From NCBI RefSeq assembly GCF_001552475.1, contig NZ_BCRG01000011.1:62001-126000 (forward strand): DNA of 64,000 nt, read 5' to 3'. The number at the start of each line of letters is the position of its first letter. Position 1 is the first letter of the stretch. The translations under genes were made by a program, and so were the position numbers. Source of the stretch: Microbacterium oleivorans NBRC 103075 (GTDB taxonomy: Bacteria > Actinomycetota > Actinomycetes > Actinomycetales > Microbacteriaceae). Positions 1-7,381 of this stretch are shown one piece after another. The notes under the pieces were generated by a model that did no database searches, had not been told where the DNA came from, and saw only the letters and a list, made by a program, of their open reading frames with translations.

Positions 1-299
1 TGCCCGAACGGCCCGGCGGCGGCTCCTGGCAGCAGGGTGAGACCATCACCATCGTCGTGTCGGACGGGCCGAAGCCCGTCGAGGTGCCCAACGTCGTCGG
101 CGAGACGGTGCGAACCGCCGTCGACCGTCTGCAGGCGGCCGGGTTCAAGGTGAACCCGAACATCGAGGACGCGGAGATCCCCCTCGGTGGGCGCTACTGG
201 GACGTGTACCGCGTCCGCTCCATGACCCCCGAGGGTGGTTCGCTGCAGCGCCCGGGCACCACCGTCAGCCTGACACCCCAGTTCCAGCCCTTCGGCTGA
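1..299 (+). CDS. Ser/Thr protein kinase, C-terminal PASTA part (5' truncated by window edge)
   Basis: The open frame enters from the left edge and stops at TGA 297-299, giving the last 98 residues. The first 20 or so are the end of one PASTA repeat (GETITIVVSDGP). A second PASTA repeat follows, opening with VEVPNVVGETV and closing with the PGTTVSLT motif. PASTA repeats at the extracellular C-terminus are typical of PknB-type actinobacterial kinases, where they bind muropeptides or lipid II. The kinase and membrane domains lie outside the window, so the kinase assignment is inferred from the repeats alone; a PASTA penicillin-binding protein is the main alternative. Confidence 0.75.
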   Translation, partial: PERPGGGSWQQGETITIVVSDGPKPVEVPNVVGETVRTAVDRLQAAGFKVNPNIEDAEIPLGGRYWDVYRVRSMTPEGGSLQRPGTTVSLTPQFQPFG

Positions 300-328
300 C
301 GGCTCGCCGCCTTGCACCGGAGAACGAC

Positions 329-360
329 GATGGCCCGGTGAGCGTCGTCACCGGGCCATC
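329..360. terminator. Bidirectional hairpin terminator
   Basis: A perfect 13-bp inverted repeat (GATGGCCCGGTGA, loop GCGTCG, TCACCGGGCCATC) lies between the convergent PASTA gene and DAHP synthase gene. There is no long T run, as is usual in high-GC actinobacteria. Confidence 0.8.
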
Positions 361-371
361 GCGTCGTGCGG

Positions 372-1700
372 TCAGCGGTTGCCGAGCTCCTCGGCGACCA
401 GGAACGCCAGCTCGAGCGACTGCATGTGGTTGAGGCGCGGGTCGCAGAGCGACTCGTACCGCGTGGCCAGGGTCGCCTCGTCGATCATCTCGGAACCTCC
501 GAGGCATTCGGTGACGTCATCACCGGTGAGTTCGACATGGATGCCGCCGGGGAAGGTGCCGACGGAGCGGTGCGCCTCGAAGAAGCCACGAACCTCGTCG
601 ACGACGTCGTCGAAGCGACGCGTCTTGTAGCCCGTCGGCGTCGTGATGCCGTTTCCGTGCATCGGGTCGGTGACCCAGAGCGGGGTGGCTCCGGAGTCCT
701 TGACCGCCTGCAGCAGGGGCGGCAGCGCGTCGCGGATCTTGCCCGCGCCCATCCGCGTGATGAAGGTGAGTCGGCCCGGCTCGCGTTCGGGATCGAGCTT
801 GTCGATGAGCTCGAGCGCCGTCTCGGGCGTCGTCGTGGGACCGAGCTTGACCCCGATGGGGTTGCGGATCTTCGAGAAGTAGTCGACGTGCGCACCATCC
901 AACTCGCGCGTGCGCTCTCCCACCCAAAGGAAGTGAGCCGACGTGTTGTACGGCGTACCCGTCCGAGAGTCGATGCGTGTCATCGGGTGTTCGTAGTCCA
1001 TGAGGAGACCCTCGTGGCCGGTGTAGAACTCGACGCCGCGGAGCTCGTCGAAGTTCGCACCGGCGGCTTCCATGAACTTGATGGCGCGGTCGATCTCGCC
1101 CGCCAGTCGTTCGTAGCGCTGGTTGGCGGGGTTCTTGGCGAAGCCCTGATTCCAGCTGTGCACCTCACGGAGGTCGGCGAAGCCTCCCTGCGTGAACGCG
1201 CGGATGAGGTTCAGCGTCGAGGCAGCCGTGTGGTATCCCTTCAGCAGACGCTGCGGGTCGGCCGTACGCGAGGCCTCGGTGAAGTCGTAGCCGTTGACGA
1301 TGTCGCCTCGGTAGGCGGGCAGCGTGATGTCACCGCGCGTCTCGGTGTCGCTGGAACGGGGCTTGGCGAACTGCCCCGCCATCCGGCCCATCTTCACGAT
1401 GGGCATCGACGCACCATAGGTCAGGACGACCGCCATCTGCAGGACCGTCTTGATGCGGTCGCGGATCTGCTGCGCGGTGGCGCCGGCGAAGGTCTCGGCG
1501 CAGTCGCCTCCCTGGAGGAGGAACGCCTGTCCGGATGCCGCCTTGGCCAGACGGTCGCGGAGGTTATCGACCTCGCCGGCGAAGACGAGGGGCGGGAGGG
1601 TCGCGATCTCGGCGGAGACGGCAGCGACCGCATCCGCGTCGGGCCACAACGGCTGCTGCTTGATCGGGAGCGAGCGCCAGTGGTCGAGAGGAGTGGGCAT
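372..1700 (-). CDS. aroG: Class II 3-deoxy-7-phosphoheptulonate (DAHP) synthase
   Basis: It condenses phosphoenolpyruvate and erythrose 4-phosphate in the first step of the shikimate pathway. The 442-residue protein has the plant/mycobacterial class II layout: the metal-binding cysteine in QGGDCAE (C67), the substrate-binding GRMAGQFAKPRS segment, DPMHGN, and ECLGG near the C-terminus. The ATG at 1700 follows a TAGAAT box by 6 bases, which suggests a leaderless mRNA. It has its own terminator shared with the convergent kinase gene. The prephenate dehydrogenase tyrA of the same aromatic pathway lies at 51.8-52.9 kb. Class II identity is clear; the feedback inhibitor cannot be read from sequence. 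Confidence 0.95.
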   Translation of the reverse strand: MPTPLDHWRSLPIKQQPLWPDADAVAAVSAEIATLPPLVFAGEVDNLRDRLAKAASGQAFLLQGGDCAETFAGATAQQIRDRIKTVLQMAVVLTYGASMPIVKMGRMAGQFAKPRSSDTETRGDITLPAYRGDIVNGYDFTEASRTADPQRLLKGYHTAASTLNLIRAFTQGGFADLREVHSWNQGFAKNPANQRYERLAGEIDRAIKFMEAAGANFDELRGVEFYTGHEGLLMDYEHPMTRIDSRTGTPYNTSAHFLWVGERTRELDGAHVDYFSKIRNPIGVKLGPTTTPETALELIDKLDPEREPGRLTFITRMGAGKIRDALPPLLQAVKDSGATPLWVTDPMHGNGITTPTGYKTRRFDDVVDEVRGFFEAHRSVGTFPGGIHVELTGDDVTECLGGSEMIDEATLATRYESLCDPRLNHMQSLELAFLVAEELGNR

Positions 1701-1706
1701 CCGCTC

Positions 1707-1712
1707 ATTCTA
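1707..1712 (-). promoter_or_regulatory. -10 box of aroG, leaderless type
   Basis: On the minus strand TAGAAT lies 6 bases before the aroG ATG, so transcription should start at or next to the start codon. No Shine-Dalgarno sequence is visible. Confidence 0.6.
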
Positions 1713-1752
1713 GCGGCGGACGACGACCCGGTCGGTCGTGTGACGGACGGCC

Positions 1753-2442
1753 TCAGGAGGCGGTGGCCGGACGGCGGTCCTTGACCGTCGACGCGTAGAC
1801 ATCCTCGTATTCCTGCTCCCCCATGCGCTGGAGCGCGACCATGATCTCATCGGTCACCGAACGGAGGACGAAGCGGTCGGACTCCATGCCGTAGAAACGG
1901 CTGAAGTCGAGGGGTTCGCCGATGACCATGCCCACCCGTCCGACGCGCGGGATGGAACGTCCGATCGGCATGACCTCATCGGTGCCGATCATGACGACCG
2001 GGACAACGGGGACGCGAGCGGTCAGCGCCATCCGAGCGAGCCCGGTGCGGCCGCGGTAGAGCTTGCCATCGGGACTCCGGGTCCCCTCGGGATAGATGCC
2101 GAGGATGTCGCCCCGCCCGAGCACCTGCAGGCCGGTGTTGAGGGATGCCTCCGACGCCTTGCCGCCGGTGCGATCGATCGGGATCTGGCCTGTGCCCTTC
2201 ATGAAGACCCGGGTGGCCCATCCCTTCACCCCGGTGCCCGTGAAGTAGTCGCTCTTGGCGAGGAAGGACATCGGCCGGTCGATCATGAGCGGGAAGAAGA
2301 TCGAGTCGCTGACGGACAGGTGGTTGCTCGCGATGATGGCGGCACCGGATGCCGGAATGTTGCTGCGTCCCACGATCCACGGCCGGAAGATCGCCTTCAC
2401 GATCGGCCCGATGATCAGGTACTTCAGGACCCAGTAGATCAT
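1753..2442 (-). CDS. 1-acyl-sn-glycerol-3-phosphate acyltransferase (PlsC family)
   Basis: It is a membrane-associated acyltransferase of phospholipid synthesis, 229 residues long. The catalytic HX4D motif is present (NHLSVSD), as is the second substrate motif PEGTRSPDG. A hydrophobic N-terminus (WVLKYLIIGPIVKAIF) should anchor it to the membrane. I chose the ATG at 2442 because the family N-terminus begins there. The longer open frame upstream only shadows the glucokinase gene. One base separates it from the glucokinase stop (TGA C ATG), so translational coupling is likely. The acyl donor cannot be told from the sequence. Confidence 0.9.
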   Translation of the reverse strand: MIYWVLKYLIIGPIVKAIFRPWIVGRSNIPASGAAIIASNHLSVSDSIFFPLMIDRPMSFLAKSDYFTGTGVKGWATRVFMKGTGQIPIDRTGGKASEASLNTGLQVLGRGDILGIYPEGTRSPDGKLYRGRTGLARMALTARVPVVPVVMIGTDEVMPIGRSIPRVGRVGMVIGEPLDFSRFYGMESDRFVLRSVTDEIMVALQRMGEQEYEDVYASTVKDRRPATAS

Positions 2443-2443
2443 G

Positions 2444-3379
2444 TCAGACCCTGCCGCCTGCGAGGTCGGCGACGCCGATGAGACCGGCGTCGTTACCGAG
2501 GGTGGCGATCGCGAAAGACGCGATCGGGCGCTCACCGTAGCCGGGCAGCGCGGTCGCGTACGCCTCGCGCACGGGGCCCAGGAGCCGTTCGCCGAGATCC
2601 GCGACGCCGCCGCCGATGACGAACAGGCCCGGGTCGAGCACTGCCTGGAAGCCTCCGCACGCCTCGCCGAGCGCCGTTGCGACGCGATGCACGGCTTCGA
2701 GTGCTCCGGCGTCACCCGCCGCGATGAGAGCTTCCATCGCCGCGGCCGGCACGATCCCCTCGGCCGTCCGCGCCTCGGCGAGGCCCGCACCGAAGGCGCC
2801 GGATGCCGCGATCTCCGCGGCCTCGCGCTGCAGCGCCCGACCCGACGCGTACTGTTCGAGGCATCCGTTCTGGCCGCAGCCGCACGGGCGCCCACCGCGC
2901 TCGAAGCGGATGTGGCCGAGCTCACCGCCGATGCCGTTGCCGCCGACGAGCAGCTCGCCGTCGATGATCGCAGCGCCGCCGACGCCGGTGCCCAGCGTGA
3001 TCATCACCATGTCGCGGACCTCGCGGCCGGCGCCGAAGCGGTACTCACCCCATCCGGCGGCGTTAGCGTCGTTCTCGAGGGTCACGGGGCGACCGATGCG
3101 TCGTTCCAGCTCGTCGCGGAGCGGTTCGTCGGTCCAGTCGATGTTGGGCGCGTGGAGGATGACCGAGCGGCTGGCATCGATGAAGCCCGCGGCAGCGACA
3201 CCGACGGCGTGGACCACTCGATCGGTGACCAGGTCAGCGACCATCGCGGCGACGGCATCCGCCAACGCCTGCGGGTCGGACGGGGTGGGGACGCGGCGGC
3301 GGTCGAGGATGGCGCCATCGGGGTCGACGATGCCACCGGCGATCTTTGTCCCACCGATGTCGATGCCGACGTTGAGCAC
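2444..3379 (-). CDS. glk: ROK-family glucokinase
   Basis: It phosphorylates glucose to glucose 6-phosphate in the cytoplasm. The protein starts with the phosphate-binding loop GIDIGGTK, continues with LENDANA and the conserved GTGVGG turn, and carries the ROK zinc motif CGCGQNGCLEQ. It is 311 residues long from the GTG at 3379, which has a strong GGAGGGG ribosome-binding site just upstream. An ATG at 3415, 5 bases after a TAGACT box, is an alternative leaderless start adding 12 residues. It has an active-site HIRF motif like other bacterial glucokinases and the sugar-binding aspartate in LENDAN. It could also use polyphosphate, which I cannot exclude. Confidence 0.9.
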   Translation of the reverse strand: MLNVGIDIGGTKIAGGIVDPDGAILDRRRVPTPSDPQALADAVAAMVADLVTDRVVHAVGVAAAGFIDASRSVILHAPNIDWTDEPLRDELERRIGRPVTLENDANAAGWGEYRFGAGREVRDMVMITLGTGVGGAAIIDGELLVGGNGIGGELGHIRFERGGRPCGCGQNGCLEQYASGRALQREAAEIAASGAFGAGLAEARTAEGIVPAAAMEALIAAGDAGALEAVHRVATALGEACGGFQAVLDPGLFVIGGGVADLGERLLGPVREAYATALPGYGERPIASFAIATLGNDAGLIGVADLAGGRV

Positions 3380-3420
3380 GCCACTCCCCTCCGCGCGTGC
3401 GCGATCGCACGGCATCCGTG

Positions 3421-3482
3421 AGTCTAACGGGGCGGCGCGGCGCGCTGCGGCCACGGGATCGAGGATCACGATGCCCTAGACT
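3421..3482. promoter_or_regulatory. Divergent promoters for glk and fadD
   Basis: Two TAGACT -10 boxes face away from each other: 3421-3426 on the minus strand for the glucokinase gene and 3477-3482 on the plus strand for the acyl-CoA ligase gene. About 50 bp separates them, so the two transcription units share a control region. No clear -35 boxes are visible. Confidence 0.55.
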
Positions 3483-3525
3483 CAGTCGCACCAGACGCCA
3501 CCCGGTACCGAAGGAGTTGCCGCCC

Positions 3526-5361
3526 ATGAGCGCCGTACAATTCGACGTCCCCGCTGTCGTACCCGCGGACCCGACCGCCAATACGTCGGACATCCTGGTC
3601 GAGCGGGTGAAGGCCACTCCGTCGCTCGCTCTGTTCGCCGTTCCGGACGGCGGAGGATGGCGCGACATCACCGCCGCCGAGTTCCACCGCGAAGTCGTCG
3701 CCCTGGCCAAGGGCTTCGCGGCCAGCGGCATCCAACCCGGCGACAAGGTCGCGTTCCTCGCGCGCACCACATATGACTGGACGCTCGTCGACTTCGCACT
3801 CTTCTTCGCCGGAGCCGTCATGGTTCCCGTCTACGAGACGAGTTCACCGTCGCAGATCAACTGGATCCTCACCGATTCGGGCGCCGTCGCGATGATCGTC
3901 GAGAGCTCCGTCCACACCGATCGCGTCGCTGAGATCCGCTCCGAGGTACCGCTCCTCCGCGAGGTGTGGACGATGCAGACGGGCGACCTCGACACGCTGC
4001 GCTCGCGCGGCTCGGAGGTCACGGACGAGGAGATCGAGCGACGCCGCTCGCTCGCGAACGCGGACGACATCGCCACCCTCATCTACACCTCTGGTTCGAC
4101 AGGCCGGCCCAAGGGCTGCGTCCTGACGCACAAGAACTTCGTCGAGCTGTCGCGCAACTCGGCGGAAGCGCTCAGCGAGGTCGTCCAGCAGCCGGGCGCC
4201 GCCACACTCCTGTTCCTCCCGCTCGCACACGTCTTCGCCCGGTTCATCTCGATCCTCAACATCCACGGCGGGGTGAAGACAGGTCATGAGCCCGACACCA
4301 CGAAGCTGCTCGCGGGGCTCGGGTCGTTCAAGCCGACCTACCTGCTGGCCGTTCCGCGTGTGTTCGAGAAGGTCTACAACTCCGCCGAGCAGAAGGCGGA
4401 GGCGGGCGGAAAAGGCAAGATCTTCCGCGCCGCTGCAGCGGTGGCCGTCGAGCACTCTCGTCGCCTGCAGGACGGCGAGAAGATCCCACTGACGATGAAG
4501 ATCAAGTTCGCGCTCTTCGACCGCTTGGTCTACAGCAAGCTGCGGACGGCCATGGGTGGCCGCGTCGCCCACGCGGTGTCGGGCTCCGCCCCGCTCGGGT
4601 CGCGTCTCGGTCACTTCTTCCACAGTCTCGGGGTGCAGATCCTCGAGGGCTACGGCCTCACGGAGACGACGGCTCCCGCGACCGTGAACCTTGCGACCAA
4701 GTCGAAGATCGGAACCGTCGGACCGGCCCTACCCGGCGTCGGGGTCCGCCTCGCCGATGACGGCGAGATCGAGGTCCGCGGCGTCAACGTCTTCAAGGAG
4801 TATTGGCGTAACCCCGAGGCGACGGCCGCCGCTTTCGATGACGGCTGGTTCCGGACGGGCGACATCGGCTCGTTCGATTCCGAGGGCTACCTGACGATCA
4901 CCGGCCGCAAGAAGGAGATCATCGTCACCGCGGGCGGCAAGAACGTCGCTCCGGCTGTGCTCGAAGACCCCATCCGCGCGAATCCGATCGTCGGCCAGGT
5001 CGTCGTGGTCGGCGACCAGAAGCCGTTCATCGGCGCGCTGGTCACCCTCGACCGCGAGATGCTGCCGACGTGGATGTCGAACAACGGTCTGTCCGCAGAC
5101 ATGCCGATGTCGCAGGTCATCGTCCACCCGAAGGTGCTCGCAGAGGTGCAGTCGGCGGTGGACCGGGCGAACAAGTCCGTGTCGCGCGCCGAATCGATCC
5201 GCAAGTTCGTGATCCTCGACACCGAGTGGACCGAGGCGTCGGGACATCTGACGCCGAAGATGAGCATCAAGCGAAACGTCATCCTGTCGGACTTCGCTGC
5301 GGACATCGACGAGCTCTACCAGGCGAACGTGTCGACGACGAACATCTCGCTCGGCAACTGA
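3526..5361 (+). CDS. Long-chain fatty-acid-CoA ligase (FadD15-like AMP-forming)
   Basis: It activates fatty acids to acyl-CoA through an acyl-adenylate. The 611-residue protein has the AMP-binding loop YTSGSTGRPKG near residue 185, the GYGLTET motif near residue 370, the WFRTGDIG motif near residue 440, and the TGRKKEIIVTAGGKN hinge. It ends with the catalytic-lysine region (TPKMSIKR). The ATG at 3526 has AAGGAG 9 bases upstream. It stands alone between a divergent promoter and a strong terminator. The N-terminal layout matches the FadD15/long-chain group of actinobacteria; chain-length preference is not readable. Confidence 0.92.
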   Translation: MSAVQFDVPAVVPADPTANTSDILVERVKATPSLALFAVPDGGGWRDITAAEFHREVVALAKGFAASGIQPGDKVAFLARTTYDWTLVDFALFFAGAVMVPVYETSSPSQINWILTDSGAVAMIVESSVHTDRVAEIRSEVPLLREVWTMQTGDLDTLRSRGSEVTDEEIERRRSLANADDIATLIYTSGSTGRPKGCVLTHKNFVELSRNSAEALSEVVQQPGAATLLFLPLAHVFARFISILNIHGGVKTGHEPDTTKLLAGLGSFKPTYLLAVPRVFEKVYNSAEQKAEAGGKGKIFRAAAAVAVEHSRRLQDGEKIPLTMKIKFALFDRLVYSKLRTAMGGRVAHAVSGSAPLGSRLGHFFHSLGVQILEGYGLTETTAPATVNLATKSKIGTVGPALPGVGVRLADDGEIEVRGVNVFKEYWRNPEATAAAFDDGWFRTGDIGSFDSEGYLTITGRKKEIIVTAGGKNVAPAVLEDPIRANPIVGQVVVVGDQKPFIGALVTLDREMLPTWMSNNGLSADMPMSQVIVHPKVLAEVQSAVDRANKSVSRAESIRKFVILDTEWTEASGHLTPKMSIKRNVILSDFAADIDELYQANVSTTNISLGN

Positions 5362-5367
5362 CCGCGA

Positions 5368-5403
5368 CGACTGAGGGCCCCGGGAGACCGGGGCCCTCAG
5401 TCG
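5368..5403. terminator. Bidirectional terminator between fadD and def
   Basis: A perfect 16-bp stem (CGACTGAGGGCCCCGG with its complement) closed by a GAGA tetraloop lies between two convergent genes. Confidence 0.9.
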
Positions 5404-5418
5404 TATGCCGAATGCGGA

Positions 5419-5907
5419 TCAGAACCAGTCGGACTCGCGCACTTCGCGCATCGCCTGCCGGCGAATGTCCTTCGGGAGTCGATCGAGGTAGAGCATGCCC
5501 TCGAGGTGGTCGTATTCATGCTGCAACGCCTGCGCGAGGAGGCCTTCCCCCTCGATCACGATCTCGTCGCCGTTCAGGTCGACGCCTGTGACGCGCGCCC
5601 ACGGGTGACGCATCGCGTCATGCCACAGACCGGGGACGGAGAGGCATCCCTCTCCCGTCGGAACGGGGTCACCGGAGACCTCGAGCGTCGGGTTCAAGAC
5701 GTAACCGATCACTCCGTCGACGTTGTAGCTGAACGCCCGGAGGCCCACACCGATCTGCGGGGCGGCAACGCCGGCGCGACCCGGCTCGGCCACCGAGTCG
5801 ACGAGGTCTGTCACGAGACCGTGGACGCCCTCGTCGATGTCGACGATCGGTGTGCTCACGCTCCGGAGGACGGGATCGCCGAAGAGGCGAATCGGGCGGA
5901 CCGCCAT
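5419..5907 (-). CDS. def: Peptide deformylase
   Basis: It removes the N-formyl group from new proteins. All three family motifs are present in this 162-residue protein: GVAAPQIG, EGCLSVPG with the metal-ligand cysteine, and QHEYDHLEG carrying the HExxH-type metal ligands and catalytic glutamate. The ATG overlaps the stop of the upstream MinD-like gene by one base (TGATG), so the two are translated as a coupled pair. A housekeeping deformylase may exist elsewhere, since actinobacteria often carry more than one. Confidence 0.94.
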   Translation of the reverse strand: MAVRPIRLFGDPVLRSVSTPIVDIDEGVHGLVTDLVDSVAEPGRAGVAAPQIGVGLRAFSYNVDGVIGYVLNPTLEVSGDPVPTGEGCLSVPGLWHDAMRHPWARVTGVDLNGDEIVIEGEGLLAQALQHEYDHLEGMLYLDRLPKDIRRQAMREVRESDWF

Positions 5908-7328
5908 CAGCGGACCGTCCCCGCGCTGCGAAGCCGCTCGACGACGACGGCGGCAAGCTCGCGCGCTGCACCCCGCGTTGCGGCGGAGAGGTCACGGAAC
6001 GTGATCGGCCCGCCGGTGGCGATGTGAGCATCGTAGGGAATCGTCACGACCGCCCGGACGCGGGTCCGGAAGTGCGACTCCAGCTCGGCGGGTCGGACGA
6101 GACTCGCGCCCGGCCGCGACGTGTTGAGGACCACGATCGCGTGCCGAGCAAGCTCGGCGTACCCATTCGATTCGAGCCACGAGAGCGTCTCCGAGGCGAG
6201 CTTCGCCTCATCCACGCTTCGACCCGCGACGATGAGGAGCTGGTCGGCCAGCTCGAGGGTCGCATCCATCACGGAGTGGACGATGCCCGTGCCGCTGTCC
6301 GTCAGGACGATCGAGTAATAGTGGGCAGCGATGGCAGCGACGTCGTGGTAATCACGATCGCTGAACGCCTCGGAAAGGTGTGGATCGGCGTCCGAGGCGA
6401 GGATGTCGAGACGCGTCTCATCGCGCGCGACGATGGCCGAGAGGTCGTTGAACCCCGAGACGTCCGCACGCGCACGCACGAGGTCACGGACGGTCTTGCC
6501 GCTCGAGCGCTCGATGCGCTCCGCCAGGGTGCCTCGGTCGGGATTCGCGTCGATGGCGATCACGCGGTCTTCCCGGGCATCGGCGAGGGCCATCCCGAGA
6601 AGCGTCGTCACGCTGGTCTTGCCGACGCCGCCCTTGCGGGACAGGACGGGCACGAATTTGGCGCCGCCGGCCAGCGGGGCGGAGATGCGACGATCCAGTT
6701 CCTTGCGCGCGCGCACACGAGGGTTGTCAGCCAGCGCGACACGGCCTCGCGTCGCTCCGTAGACGAGCCGCTGCCACACCCCTTCGGGCTCCGGCGCGGC
6801 CACGCGGGCGCGATCGATCAGCCGATCGGCGGTGAGGAGGTCGGGACTCTCGCGGTCGGCGCTGAGCTGGTCGAGCCGCCGCGACTGCAGGGGCTCCTCC
6901 TCCACTCGCGCGCCGCGTACCCGTTCGAGGGCGTGCTTGTCGTTCGACACCGGGTGGTGCATGGCGCGCCGGGTGACACCCGTGTGCGTGGCCACAGCGG
7001 CCTCCGCGGCGGGGACGACGACCTCGGCGTCGACGACCTCCTCCGCCGGCTCGACGGTGGCGAGGTCCTCTGCGGCGAGGTCCTCGCCGAGACCTTCTTC
7101 GCCGTCGGCATCCTGATCGCCGTAGCGGAGGTCATGGTCATTCACCGGGACGGCGGAATCCTCGTCCTCGACGTAGTCGTCGTCATCGTCCGACAACCGA
7201 GGCAGCGCCAGGTCGATCTGAGCGGTCGTCCCGTCGACGATGCCGATCCCGGTCGTCTCGAGGTTGTCGGTGCGCTCGAGCACACCATTGTCGACGTCGT
7301 CCGACGTCTCGTTGTCGCGCTCACGCAT
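5907..7328 (-). CDS. MinD/ParA-like ATPase with long acidic N-terminus (EspI-like)
   Basis: The C-terminal 250 residues form a MinD/ParA-type ATPase with the deviant Walker A motif KGGVGKT (about residue 232), the AIDANPD Walker A' region and the VLTDSGTG Walker B region. Ahead of it lie about 190 residues that are acidic and low in complexity, then a conserved segment (WQRLVYGATRGRV). This layout resembles MinD-like proteins linked to actinobacterial type VII secretion (EspI type), but no secretion genes are seen nearby. Start choice is uncertain: ATG 7328 or GTG 7331 suit the AGGAG site best, while GTG 7340 sits too close to it. It is coupled to def. The biological role is unknown. Confidence 0.8.
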   Translation of the reverse strand: MRERDNETSDDVDNGVLERTDNLETTGIGIVDGTTAQIDLALPRLSDDDDDYVEDEDSAVPVNDHDLRYGDQDADGEEGLGEDLAAEDLATVEPAEEVVDAEVVVPAAEAAVATHTGVTRRAMHHPVSNDKHALERVRGARVEEEPLQSRRLDQLSADRESPDLLTADRLIDRARVAAPEPEGVWQRLVYGATRGRVALADNPRVRARKELDRRISAPLAGGAKFVPVLSRKGGVGKTSVTTLLGMALADAREDRVIAIDANPDRGTLAERIERSSGKTVRDLVRARADVSGFNDLSAIVARDETRLDILASDADPHLSEAFSDRDYHDVAAIAAHYYSIVLTDSGTGIVHSVMDATLELADQLLIVAGRSVDEAKLASETLSWLESNGYAELARHAIVVLNTSRPGASLVRPAELESHFRTRVRAVVTIPYDAHIATGGPITFRDLSAATRGAARELAAVVVERLRSAGTVR

Positions 7329-7381
7329 CACGGGGGTCACTCCTGGTGGATCTCGGGGCTCGAAAAGCCCGACGCACCAGG

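Noticed and set aside
366..1784. A 472-codon plus-strand open frame opposite aroG
   Set aside because: It is antisense to a clear class II DAHP synthase and its translation is rich in R, G, D and V without any domain; long antisense frames are common in GC-rich genes.
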